Below, one piece after another: positions 8,361 to 17,018 of a DNA stretch of 64,000 nucleotides. Below the pieces are notes generated by a model. The model made no database searches. It saw only the letters and a list, made by a program, of their open reading frames with translations, and was not told where the DNA came from. Both the position numbers and the translations under genes were made by a program. The first letter of the stretch is position 1. Every line of letters begins with the position of its first letter. The DNA lies in assembly GCA_034003765.1 (NCBI GenBank), contig JAVEXZ010000011.1, forward strand, positions 1 through 64,000, written 5' to 3'. Source of the stretch: JAAZGD01 sp034003765 (GTDB lineage: Bacteria > Bacillota > Clostridia > Peptostreptococcales > Anaerovoracaceae).

Positions 8361-9584
8361 ATGGCTTATAAAATTCTGGTCTTAGGAACAGGTGCACAGG
8401 GCTCAACGGTAGCTATGAAAATGGATGAAGAAGCAAAAGTTGATAAAATAATTTGTGCGGATTCGGACCACAAAGCAGTAGACGAACTTGTTAAGACATT
8501 AAAAAAGGCCCAAGGCATATATGTAGATGCTGCCGATGTTAAGAGCATAATCAAGGCGGCAGAAGGTGTAGACCTAATAGTAAATGCGCTCCCAATCAGG
8601 TTTGCTCCAAATGTACTTGACGCAGCCCTAGCAGTAAAGGCAAACTATCAGGACTTTGCATCCACAGACGTCCTTGATGAATGGTGGCCCAAGTGCATAG
8701 AAATCATGTACGATGAATATGGCAAAAAGTTCAAGGAAATAGGTAAAATGGCCATAATAGGTTCAGGTTCAGCCCCTGGGATGATGTGTGTGGCAACAAA
8801 AAGTAGCATGAGAGAGGTTGACACCTGCGACGATATCCTGATGATGGTATACGAAGGGGTAGAAGCCAAGAGATTTTTACCCTTTTGGTGGTCGCCATTT
8901 ACTGCCTTATCAGACATGATAGACCCAACATTTGCCCTAAAGGATGGTGTCCTTGTAGAGACAGAGCCCCACTCATTGCCAGTAACAAGGCACTTCAAAG
9001 GTTGCGCCAAAGAAGTAACCCTTGTAGAGCACGCCCACGACGAGACTGTATTCATGGGCCTCAATAAGGACACACATTTTAAGGGAGCAAAGAATATCAA
9101 CTTTAAATATGGTGGAGTAGGAATAGAGTTTTCTACACCCTTGTATAAAGCAGGACTTTTGAATAGAGAGGAAGAGACCTACAAAGGACGTACATTCATC
9201 CCCTTTGACGTTGTCCTATCACACCTTCCACCAGCCCCTAAGTATTACGACGAAATCAAGGAAATCCTAGAAGAAGGCCTTGTAAAGGATGAAGGGGCCT
9301 TCGTAGTAGAAATAACTGGTACAAAGGACGGAAAGAATGTACTAGTTGAGACATACGTATATGCACCTGGATGTGAAGAATCCTTTAAGATAGCAGGCAT
9401 CACAGGTGAACAGTATATGACAGGCCAGTGCGGATCACTGTTTACAAAGATGTTTGTAAATGGGGATTATGAGCAGACGGGACTTATCTCATCAGATATG
9501 CTTACATATGAAGAATGCGACAAGTATCTTGCATATGCCGAGAAGCTAGACATTATTCTGGAAACAGAAGTAAAGCATATCTAA
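8361..9584 (+). CDS. Saccharopine dehydrogenase-like NAD(P)-dependent oxidoreductase, paralogue 2
   Basis: A 407-residue close paralogue of the product at 5258, colinear throughout: LGTGAQGSTVAMKMDEE Rossmann motif, GSGSAPGMMCVATK, FLPFWWSPFTALSDM and the shared ending of GLISSDMLT. It differs in acidic and substrate-side positions, so it may act on a related compound or an alternate step. C-ending codons look more frequent than in the first copy, which hints at separate acquisition rather than recent tandem duplication. The best Shine-Dalgarno (AAGGAGAC) is unusually far, about 14 bases, from ATG 8361. A strong hairpin follows the gene. Confidence 0.75.
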   Translation: MAYKILVLGTGAQGSTVAMKMDEEAKVDKIICADSDHKAVDELVKTLKKAQGIYVDAADVKSIIKAAEGVDLIVNALPIRFAPNVLDAALAVKANYQDFASTDVLDEWWPKCIEIMYDEYGKKFKEIGKMAIIGSGSAPGMMCVATKSSMREVDTCDDILMMVYEGVEAKRFLPFWWSPFTALSDMIDPTFALKDGVLVETEPHSLPVTRHFKGCAKEVTLVEHAHDETVFMGLNKDTHFKGAKNINFKYGGVGIEFSTPLYKAGLLNREEETYKGRTFIPFDVVLSHLPPAPKYYDEIKEILEEGLVKDEGAFVVEITGTKDGKNVLVETYVYAPGCEESFKIAGITGEQYMTGQCGSLFTKMFVNGDYEQTGLISSDMLTYEECDKYLAYAEKLDIILETEVKHI

Positions 9585-9604
9585 TCAATACAATTAAAAA
9601 ATAA

Positions 9605-9650
9605 AAAGAGAGTATTTCATCTTATTATGGTGGGATACTCTCTCTTTATA
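9605..9650 (+). terminator. Rho-independent terminator after paralogue 2
   Basis: AGAGAGTAT (9607-9615) pairs with ATACTCTCT (9635-9643); the stem extends inward through G-T pairs, and CTTTATA follows. It closes the operon that began at 5258. Confidence 0.7.
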
Positions 9651-9708
9651 GGCGGGAAAATAAATAAACAAAGAAAAATTTTGCGAATAAGGCTGAATTT
9701 TCGACAGG

Positions 9709-9996
9709 TCCGTAATTTTGGAGATTCCCAGCAACTCTTCCACAGTTTAGATTTGAGGTCCCGGTAATATTCACAAAGTCTAAATTTGTGGTTCCAATAA
9801 CTCTTCCAAAGTCTAAATTTGTGGTTCCAATAACTCTTCCAAAGTCCAAATTAGTGGTCCTGGTAATATTCACAAAGTCTAAATTTGTGGTTCCAATAAC
9901 TCTTCCAAAGTCCAAATTAGTGGTCCTGGTAATTTTTACAAAGTCTAAATTTGTGGTTCCATTAATCTTCACAAAGTCTAAAGTTGTGCTCTTAAG
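9709..9996. repeat. 33-bp tandem repeat array upstream of pyk
   Basis: Units of exactly 33 bp start at 9742, 9775, 9808, 9841, 9874, 9907, 9940 and 9973 (partial), with a degraded unit before 9742. Two variants alternate: one contains AAGTCTAAATTTGTGGTTCC, the other AAGTCCAAATTAGTGGTCCT. Because 33 is a multiple of three, both strands stay open. The minus strand reads an 11-residue repeat (TTNLDFGRVIG / TTNLDFVNITR), but only from a GTG without a ribosome binding site, so I do not call a gene. The array ends inside the -35 region of the pyk promoter. It could be a binding array for a regulator or simply an unstable minisatellite. Confidence 0.85.
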
Positions 9997-10012
9997 TAAT
10001 AAATGGTAAAAT
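9984..10012 (+). promoter_or_regulatory. Candidate pyk promoter
   Basis: TTGTGC (9984-9989), a 17-base spacer and TAAAAT (10007-10012) precede pyk by 39 bases. The -35 box lies in the last partial unit of the 33-bp array, so array changes would sit directly against the promoter. Confidence 0.5.
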
Positions 10013-10051
10013 AAACATCAAGTCCAAGATAAATGGAAGGGTTTGTGAAAT

Positions 10052-11479
10052 ATGAAAAAAACGAAAATAGTATGTACCATTGGTCCTGCCAGTGAAGACC
10101 GAGAAACACTAAAAAAAATGATGCTAGCCGGCATGAATGCAGCAAGGTTAAACTTTTCCCACGGTACCCGAGAAGGACACAAGGAAAAGATGGATTTAAT
10201 CAAAGAACTTCGTCAAGAGCTGGGTCTACATATCTCCATAATTTTGGATACAAAAGGTATAGAAATAAGAACTGGAAAATTTGCTCAGCAGTCGGTTCAA
10301 TTGTCTGAAGGCCAAAAATTCACCCTTACCACAGATCATGTAATAGGGAACAATGAGATTTGCAGTGTTTCATATAAGGGATTACCAGAGGATGTAAAAC
10401 CAGGAGAAAAGTTACTAATTGATGACGGACTTATATGCCTAACCGTTGAGCAAATTCATGGTAATAAAATTATTTGCAAGGTAAACAACTCTGGCGAAAT
10501 CAAGGACTACAAGAGTATAAACGCACCAGGAACTAAGTTGAACCTACCCTTAATTACTGAGGAAGATAAAGAAGATATTGAGTTTGGCATAGAGCAGGAT
10601 ATAGATTTTATTGCTGCTTCTTTTGTAAGAAGATCTTCCGACGTGGAAGAAATGAAACTCTTTTTAGAGGATAGGGGAGCATCTCATATAAAAATAATTT
10701 CAAAGATTGAGAACAGAGAAGGTGTTGAGAACCTAAAGGACATAATTGCTGTATCCGATGGCATTATGGTAGCCCGGGGAGATTTAGGCGTGGAAATACC
10801 TGCAGAGCAGGTGCCTTTAATACAAAAGGAAATAATAAAACTATGTAATATAGAAGGAAAACCAGTTATTACAGCAACCCAGATGCTAGATTCCATGATT
10901 CGTAATCCTAGGCCTACAAGAGCAGAGGTCACTGACGTGGCAAATGCTATCTTTGATGGAACAGACTCTATAATGCTGTCTGGTGAGACTGCAATGGGAA
11001 GATATCCAGTAGAAACGGTTAATCAGATGGTAAAGATTGCGGTAATTACAGAAGGTGCATTAGATTATGATAGTATCTTACGAAAAAATGCTACTATAAA
11101 AAATTTAAGTGTAACCAATGCCATTGGCCATGCTACTTGTACAAGTGCTCAAGGGCTAAGAGCCATGGCTATATTAACACCTACCGCTTCTGGATATACT
11201 GCGGCTGTTGTATCTAGATTCAGGCCTAGGGCGCCAATCATAGCATGTACAACCTCAGATAGGGTAGCAAGGAGCTTATCTCTATATTGGGGAGTTACCC
11301 CACTTGTAGTTAGACATCTAGAATCAGATAGCGAAATTTTCAAGGTGGCAATTGATGCTACTATTGAAAAGGGAATTATCAAAAATGGCGACCTAATTGT
11401 TATTACCGCAGGGGTTCCTGTTGGCGTAGGCGGAACTACAAATATGTTAAGAATTCACATTGCAGGGGAAGACTTGTAA
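10052..11479 (+). CDS. pyk: Pyruvate kinase
   Basis: A 475-residue cytoplasmic enzyme converting phosphoenolpyruvate and ADP to pyruvate and ATP. The N-terminus is typical (KIVCTIGPASEDRETL, then GMNAARLNFSHG). The active-site region MVARGDLGVEIPAEQVPLIQK and the TATQMLDSMI motif are intact. The length fits the basic form without the extra C-terminal PEP-utiliser domain seen in some Bacilli. It is monocistronic between the 33-bp array and the signalling gene at 11629. A ppdK gene, which runs the reverse interconversion, is present at 45245. Confidence 0.95.
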   Translation: MKKTKIVCTIGPASEDRETLKKMMLAGMNAARLNFSHGTREGHKEKMDLIKELRQELGLHISIILDTKGIEIRTGKFAQQSVQLSEGQKFTLTTDHVIGNNEICSVSYKGLPEDVKPGEKLLIDDGLICLTVEQIHGNKIICKVNNSGEIKDYKSINAPGTKLNLPLITEEDKEDIEFGIEQDIDFIAASFVRRSSDVEEMKLFLEDRGASHIKIISKIENREGVENLKDIIAVSDGIMVARGDLGVEIPAEQVPLIQKEIIKLCNIEGKPVITATQMLDSMIRNPRPTRAEVTDVANAIFDGTDSIMLSGETAMGRYPVETVNQMVKIAVITEGALDYDSILRKNATIKNLSVTNAIGHATCTSAQGLRAMAILTPTASGYTAAVVSRFRPRAPIIACTTSDRVARSLSLYWGVTPLVVRHLESDSEIFKVAIDATIEKGIIKNGDLIVITAGVPVGVGGTTNMLRIHIAGEDL

Positions 11480-11628
11480 AAAATGTATAGAGTGAATTAC
11501 AAAGAATCTCTTAACCTCTTAATAAACCCTATTAAATACATTAAATTCTTTGAAAGTTGTAACAAAAGCACTGGAAGTAATTAAAAAGGAACTGGAAAAC
11601 CCTATAAAAACCACTAAGAATCCCGGTT

Positions 11629-14181
11629 ATGAAAGGTAGAGTTTTGGGCAAAGTCAACATGGGAGCAAAGAAAAACCCTAAAGCTAAAAATGAAAATCAT
11701 CTAACAGATGCTCTTAAAAACAGGAGTCATTTGTTGATATTCTTTGTGGTGATTTTTATTTTGGCAAGTAGCCTGTATTTGAGGGTACTTTGGAATAATT
11801 ATTATGAGGAAACCTCATTGGAAGCTATTACATTAGCCGAATCTGTAGGGTCTCTTCTACATAGCGACCATATAGCTGAGTTATCTGGTAATAAAGGTGA
11901 TTTAGAAAAAACTGAATATATTATGACAACCTTAAGCCTGTCTAATTTAACCAAGACGTCAGATTCAATCTACTTTGCCTATATCTTAGGGGAAAAGAAT
12001 GGATACATGGTTTTTATGGCTGATTCAGAGCCCCCAGATTCTCCTGATTACTCACCACCAGGACAGATATATATTGAAGCCACGGATACTGACTGGGAAC
12101 CCTTTCTTACTGGACAAACAATACTAACTGAGCCAATAACAGACCGTTGGGGTACTTGGGTTAGTGCTATGGTGCCGATTATAGAGCCTGAGGGTGGAGA
12201 TGTAATCGCTGTCCTAGGCATTGATTACTCTGCTAAGGAGTGGCAGGCCCAGATATGGGAAAAGATGATCCGGGATATTGTCATTTTGTTTTGTGTATTA
12301 CTCCTTCTAATTGCCTTTATTGGAATATGGATACAGCGATCCTATTTAAGAACTCTTGAAATCCTTTATCATAATGTTTTTGACCAAGCCCCAATAGGGA
12401 TTGCCGTTCTAAATGACAAGGGTAACTTTATGTCATCTGAATTAGAATATACTAGTTCAAACTCCATGTATGAGGATATACTAGGCAGGACAAAGGAAGA
12501 ATTAATGAAGATTAGCTGGGCAGAAATTACCCACCCCGAGGACTTGCCATTGGATTTAGAAAAAGCCCAAAAGTTTTTAAGTGGTGGAATCAACGGCTAT
12601 TCAATGGAAAAACGTTTTATTAGACCCGACGATTCATTCGTATGGACAAATATGAAAATTTCTCGCCTAGAAGGTGTTTCAAATACCAGCGATATGCATT
12701 TATGCCTACTTGAGGATATAACTTTGCAAAAAGAAACGGAGAAAAACCTCTTAGAAAACCAACGCAGGGAGGCTCTTATTATGGCTCATTTGCCTGGTAT
12801 GGCTTACCGAGCTAAGTATAATAATGGTGGAACTATGGTCTTTGTTTCACAGGGTTGCTACAAACTAACGGGTTATGAGCCAGAGAGCTTTATTGATGGA
12901 AAGTTATTAGAATATAAAGACATAATGACACCTGAGGGCAGGGACCTGCTTTGTAAGGAATGGCAGCGAACCATCCCCTACAAACTCCCCTATAAATGTG
13001 AATATGGGATTACCACAGCAAGTGGAGAAGAAAAATGGGTTCTTGAGATGGGTGAAGGCATCTACAATGATGAGGGCCAGGTAGTTGCCCTTGAGGGAAT
13101 GATATTTGATGTAACAGATAGACAAGAAGCTGCAAAACAAAACGAATTCTTAGCCTATCATGATTATGTTACAGGTCTATATAATAGGAGGTTTTTCGAA
13201 GAAGAGTTTGAGAGAAGAAGAGAAAACGATGAATTCCCTATTGCTATATTACTAGGAGATATCAACAGTTTTAAGGTATATAACGACACATTTGGACATA
13301 TTGAAGGCGATAATGCACTAAGAAATACTGGGGGGAAAATAAAAGAAGCAATAGGGCAAGGGGACGTGGTTGCCAGAGTAGGTGGGGATGAGTTTGCAAT
13401 AATCATATCTGGCCTAAATGAGCAGGGCGTAAAGCAATATCTAGATAACATAGAAAGATTATCTGATAGCTTTTTTGAGGATTCCCAAAGCGACAGACTT
13501 ATAACCATTTCTTGGGGTTATGGTGTTCAAAGGAAAAAGACGGACACACTAGATATGCTTCAGCAAGAAGCAGAGGCATATATGTACAATAGAAAATTCT
13601 ATAACCACAAGAGTATGAGAAGTAAAACAATAGATGTCATCATGGAAACCCTTTTCACGAAAAGTGAACGGGAAAAAGAGCACTCAGAAAGAGTTGGAAG
13701 TTTAAGTGAAGCCATTGCAGTAAAAATGGAGCGCAGACAGGCAGAATTGGACAAGATCCGAGTGGCGGGACTTCTTCATGATATTGGGAAAATCGGTATT
13801 GACGAAGCGATACTTAACAAAAAGGAAAAGTTGGATTCCAAAGAGTGGGATTTGATAAAACTCCATCCTGCAAAGGGGGCTGGCATCCTATACAATACAA
13901 AAGAATATCAGGGAATTGCCGATATAGTCTTGTCACACCATGAGAGGTTTGATGGTAGTGGTTATCCAAACAAACTAAAGGGTGAATATATACCTTTGGG
14001 ATCAAGAATAATCGCTGTTGCAGATACTTTTGATGCAATAACCAACGAAAGACCCTACAAGAGGCCTATGAGTATAGAAGCAGCCATAAAGGAAATGAGA
14101 CGGTCTGCAGGCACCCAACTAGACCCTCAAATAGTAGATGTTTTTATTAAAGAAGTCCTTGGTATGAAAGACGAAAAATAA
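11629..14181 (+). CDS. Membrane sensor with PAS, GGDEF and HD-GYP domains (c-di-GMP turnover)
   Basis: An 850-residue multidomain signalling protein. A transmembrane helix near residues 35-52 and a second near 220-242 bound an extracytoplasmic sensor region. Two PAS domains follow (about 250-375 and 380-505). The GGDEF domain has the intact motif RVGGDEF near residue 585 and the metal site LGDINSFKVYND. The C-terminal HD-GYP domain has HDIGK (His717) and HHERFDGSGYP near 770. Both catalytic motifs are complete, so it could make and degrade cyclic di-GMP. The start is uncertain: neither ATG 11629 nor ATG 11656 has a good ribosome binding site. Confidence 0.88.
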   Translation: MKGRVLGKVNMGAKKNPKAKNENHLTDALKNRSHLLIFFVVIFILASSLYLRVLWNNYYEETSLEAITLAESVGSLLHSDHIAELSGNKGDLEKTEYIMTTLSLSNLTKTSDSIYFAYILGEKNGYMVFMADSEPPDSPDYSPPGQIYIEATDTDWEPFLTGQTILTEPITDRWGTWVSAMVPIIEPEGGDVIAVLGIDYSAKEWQAQIWEKMIRDIVILFCVLLLLIAFIGIWIQRSYLRTLEILYHNVFDQAPIGIAVLNDKGNFMSSELEYTSSNSMYEDILGRTKEELMKISWAEITHPEDLPLDLEKAQKFLSGGINGYSMEKRFIRPDDSFVWTNMKISRLEGVSNTSDMHLCLLEDITLQKETEKNLLENQRREALIMAHLPGMAYRAKYNNGGTMVFVSQGCYKLTGYEPESFIDGKLLEYKDIMTPEGRDLLCKEWQRTIPYKLPYKCEYGITTASGEEKWVLEMGEGIYNDEGQVVALEGMIFDVTDRQEAAKQNEFLAYHDYVTGLYNRRFFEEEFERRRENDEFPIAILLGDINSFKVYNDTFGHIEGDNALRNTGGKIKEAIGQGDVVARVGGDEFAIIISGLNEQGVKQYLDNIERLSDSFFEDSQSDRLITISWGYGVQRKKTDTLDMLQQEAEAYMYNRKFYNHKSMRSKTIDVIMETLFTKSEREKEHSERVGSLSEAIAVKMERRQAELDKIRVAGLLHDIGKIGIDEAILNKKEKLDSKEWDLIKLHPAKGAGILYNTKEYQGIADIVLSHHERFDGSGYPNKLKGEYIPLGSRIIAVADTFDAITNERPYKRPMSIEAAIKEMRRSAGTQLDPQIVDVFIKEVLGMKDEK

Positions 14182-14268
14182 AGATCTGATAGGCTATTTG
14201 AAAAATTCGAAAAAAAGCAGTAAGAGTTGTCTTATAATTTGTAAAGGGATAAGCTAGGAGACAAAAGT

Positions 14269-14736
14269 ATGTTTAGAAAAATGAGAACTATAGGGGTTCC
14301 ACTATCTAAAGAAGAAACCATTAAAATATTTGAAAAGCAAAAACATGGAGCCCTGGCTGTTAATGGAGATAATGGATATCCATATGGGGTACCTATCAGC
14401 TTTGTTTATTCCAATGATAGGATAATATTCCATTGCTCTATCACAGGCCATAAGCTGGATTCAATTAGAAAAGACCCAAAAGTTTCATTTTGTGTAATTG
14501 ACCAAGACAATATCCTCCCAGAAGAATTTAATACCCTGTATAGAAGCGCAATTGCCTTTGGCAAAGCTAGGGTCATAGAGAATGGCCAGGAAAAAAGAGA
14601 GGCCCTAAGAGAAATAGTGAAAAAATACAGCCCAGACTTTATGAAAAGTGGAGAAAAATATATTGATGTTGAATGGGATAATGTTGCTGCCATTATTATC
14701 GAAATAGAGCATATGACTGGGAAAGCGGGAGATTAA
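14269..14736 (+). CDS. Pyridoxamine 5'-phosphate oxidase-like flavin-binding protein (NimA type)
   Basis: A 155-residue protein with the split-barrel flavin-binding fold, started behind TAGGAGACAAAAGT. The pattern HGALAVNGDNGYPYGVPISF, the strand IIFHCS and GHKLDSIRKDPKVSFCV are typical of the NimA / general stress PNPOx-like family, small FMN-dependent reductases often found in anaerobes. A role in nitro-compound or flavin-linked reduction is plausible but not shown. It stands alone between the GGDEF/HD-GYP gene and the convergent cfa gene. Confidence 0.8.
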   Translation: MFRKMRTIGVPLSKEETIKIFEKQKHGALAVNGDNGYPYGVPISFVYSNDRIIFHCSITGHKLDSIRKDPKVSFCVIDQDNILPEEFNTLYRSAIAFGKARVIENGQEKREALREIVKKYSPDFMKSGEKYIDVEWDNVAAIIIEIEHMTGKAGD

Positions 14737-14886
14737 AGTATCCTCTTATCCTTGTTTCAAAAAAACCATTCCCACTATAAAAATCCTGAACAAAACATTA
14801 AATTACTAGCCTATAGAAAATGCTTTATTTAATAGAATTCCTTAAGCAAGAATTTTTACTAAAGAAGGATAATGTAAAACAATTCA

Positions 14887-14923
14887 AAAAGAACCCTGCA
14901 GGTATTAGCTACAAGGTTCTTTT
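14887..14923. terminator. Bidirectional terminator between the PNPOx-like gene and cfa
   Basis: AAAAGAACC (14887-14895) pairs with GGTTCTTTT (14915-14923). T-runs are present on both strands, so it can serve both convergent genes. Confidence 0.75.
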
Positions 14924-14941
14924 AAGTATAATTAATGATTA

Positions 14942-16132
14942 CTAGGCTTTTGTATATAAGTGCTCTCTTGTTAGGGGGCTATTATTCTGGACTCCTTTTG
15001 AGACCAGTACTTGGTGCAAATCTATAACCCCATTGTTAAAGGAAGCAGCGCAAGAGACCAGATATAGTTCCCACATCCTTATAAATTTATCATCAAAGAG
15101 GGTGCTTATTTGATCCATAGACTTTAAAAAATTATGGTGCCAGGAGAGAAGGGTTTTAACATAGTGCTGTCGTAAACTTTCTATGTCAAGAGTGTAAAAG
15201 GTAAAATCCCCGCAAATATAAAGGATCTCTCTTAAGCTAGGGATAACACCTCCAGGGAAAATATATTTTTTGATCCATGGATCTCCTGGATACTCCTTGA
15301 GGGCGCTAATAAAATGTAGTAGAAATAAACCTTCTTTTTTTAGAACAGCATTGATATTTTCGAAAAACAGCGGGTAATTGTCTCTTCCTACATGTTCTAT
15401 CATACCAACACTTACAACTCGGTCAAAGGTCATCTGGCATGTCTTTAACTTTCTATAATCCATTATCCTAACTTCTAATAAATCCCCTAAGCCTTCCTCG
15501 TCAATAGAAGCTTGAAACTTTTTGGCTTGTTCTTCACTAAGGGTTATTCCCAGCCCGTGAATCTTATATCTTTTAGCAGCCTCAATAAGCAGGTCTCCCC
15601 AACCACACCCAACGTCTAAAAGACTCATACCTTCTTCTAGATTCAATTTACCAAGGATATGGTGGATTTTGTTTGCTTGGGCTTGATCAAGAGTATCTTC
15701 TTTATTTTTGAAATATCCACAGGAATAATTCATAGTTTTGCCAAGCCAAAGCTTATAAAAGTCGTTGCCTATATTATAGTGTGAGGTTACTTCTTTTTTC
15801 TGATTTCTTAGGCTGGTAGAACTTTGAATAATTTTTTTTAATGCAAGAGAATTAGTAGAGAAATTACTAATTTGGCTCAGGGCAATATTTAGTGCAGCGA
15901 ATAAATCCCCCTCGATCTCAATAGCTCTATCCATATAGGCTTCTCCTAAGGCAAGAGAAGTACTGTAAATTAGATCTTTTTTATCAATTGGCTTGTTTAC
16001 TTTAATAGTAAATAAAGGTGGACCATCTCCTATAGTGAATCCCTCTTCATTTAGAAGGTCAACCGCGAATGGGACATCACTAATTTCTTCTAAGTAGTCT
16101 TTTACTTTAGACTTATCAAAATTGAAAATCAT
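14942..16132 (-). CDS. cfa: Cyclopropane-fatty-acyl-phospholipid synthase
   Basis: A 396-residue SAM-dependent enzyme that adds a methylene bridge to unsaturated acyl chains of membrane lipids. I place the start at ATG 16132, which has GGAGGGGTGA upstream (CCTCC at 16142-16146). Diagnostic features are HYNIGNDFYKLWLGKTMNYSCGYF, the SAM motif LLDVGCGWGDLLIEAA and VSVGMIEHVG. PGGVIPSL near the C-terminal third is also typical. It is monocistronic and ends in a shared terminator. Membrane stress or stationary phase usually controls this gene; no control element is visible here. Confidence 0.92.
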   Translation of the reverse strand: MIFNFDKSKVKDYLEEISDVPFAVDLLNEEGFTIGDGPPLFTIKVNKPIDKKDLIYSTSLALGEAYMDRAIEIEGDLFAALNIALSQISNFSTNSLALKKIIQSSTSLRNQKKEVTSHYNIGNDFYKLWLGKTMNYSCGYFKNKEDTLDQAQANKIHHILGKLNLEEGMSLLDVGCGWGDLLIEAAKRYKIHGLGITLSEEQAKKFQASIDEEGLGDLLEVRIMDYRKLKTCQMTFDRVVSVGMIEHVGRDNYPLFFENINAVLKKEGLFLLHFISALKEYPGDPWIKKYIFPGGVIPSLREILYICGDFTFYTLDIESLRQHYVKTLLSWHHNFLKSMDQISTLFDDKFIRMWELYLVSCAASFNNGVIDLHQVLVSKGVQNNSPLTREHLYTKA

Positions 16133-16676
16133 TAAATCACCCCTCCAATCATTATTTGTAATATTTGTCGAGTAGCTATAATTATAACTTTGATATATTA
16201 ACCCTAACACGAGATTACTTGGGATTCAAGGGAAAAACACTTTTAGTTTAGAGATACTATCAAGACTTTTGGATCATTTCTTTTGAGTTTTATAGATATG
16301 AATAAGAGCAATTACAATAATGGCTGACAATTATATATTTCCCTCAATTAAATCTTTCAAGCAGTTTTGTGAGGTATGGAATAAATCAACATATTAGAAA
16401 TTATTGCCAATCCTTTTGCAGTTTTATTGATTCTTTTAGATTTTGGAGTATGGCAACTCCTTATAGCATTATAGACTACAAGGATTACATAAAGTAGATG
16501 ATGAAATGAACGAATATAAGCAAGGCCTCAAGTCTTACCATACGAGGTCTTGCTATTTTATTTGAAAAAATTCATAATACTTTCTATTCGCTATTGATTA
16601 ATCATTAACATACTGTTACAATATTGCATAATGTAAATATTTGAATATTACAATGTATCCCAATAGGAGAATGGAA
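16133..16676. other. Intergenic region with a terminator-like hairpin
   Basis: No gene is supported in these 544 bases. A hairpin is present at 16520-16553 (GCAAGGCCTC with GAGGTCTTGC, one G-T pair) followed by TATTTTATTT, which looks like a terminator on the plus strand although no gene precedes it. A lost gene or small RNA is possible. Just before the ArsR gene the DNA is very AT-rich and likely holds its promoter. Confidence 0.45.
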
Positions 16677-16988
16677 ATGGAACATGTTTATCGAACAGAC
16701 CCAGATTCTTTTACAGAATTAGCGGAGATATTAAAAGCCTTGGCACATCCCCAGAGGCTTTGTATTGTCAAAACCCTATGTGAAAAAGAACGATTAAATG
16801 TTGGAGATATGCAACACTGCCTTGGGGAAGCCCAGTCGGCGGTTTCTCAGCATTTAATTAGACTCAAAGCTTCTAACATTATTGTTGGAAAAAGAGAAGG
16901 AACAAATATGTATTATTCAATCACTGACCCGAAAGTCCGCACCCTAGCCCAAGCAGTTATCAATGAGTTTTTCTCCCACAAAGAGTAA
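16677..16988 (+). CDS. ArsR/SmtB-family transcriptional regulator
   Basis: A 103-residue winged-helix repressor. ATG 16677 is chosen because AGGAG lies 7 bases before it; the earlier in-frame starts at 16641 and 16653 have none, and the ATG at 16671 abuts the site. The core is AEILKALAHPQRLCIVKTL, with recognition helix AQSAVSQHLIRLKASNIIVG and the wing KREGTNMYYSI. Cysteines at LCIVKTLC and MQHC could make it thiol- or persulfide-responsive rather than metal-responsive, as in the BigR/SqrR group; that is inference. It is 30 bases before the disulfide reductase gene and probably controls it. Confidence 0.85.
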   Translation: MEHVYRTDPDSFTELAEILKALAHPQRLCIVKTLCEKERLNVGDMQHCLGEAQSAVSQHLIRLKASNIIVGKREGTNMYYSITDPKVRTLAQAVINEFFSHKE

Positions 16989-17018
16989 ACTCGCCAAATT
17001 ATCAAGGAGGATTCTACC

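Noticed and set aside
9709..9996. CRISPR array
   Set aside because: None of the four tandem arrays has unique spacers between repeats and no cas gene is present.
9788..10009. Plus-strand open frame over the 33-bp array (repeat KSKFVVPITLP)
   Set aside because: Openness follows from the period being a multiple of three; no ribosome binding site and it runs into the pyk promoter.
16440..16560. Short peptide or remnant gene before the hairpin at 16520
   Set aside because: Only a 15-codon frame with a weak site; not enough to call a gene.
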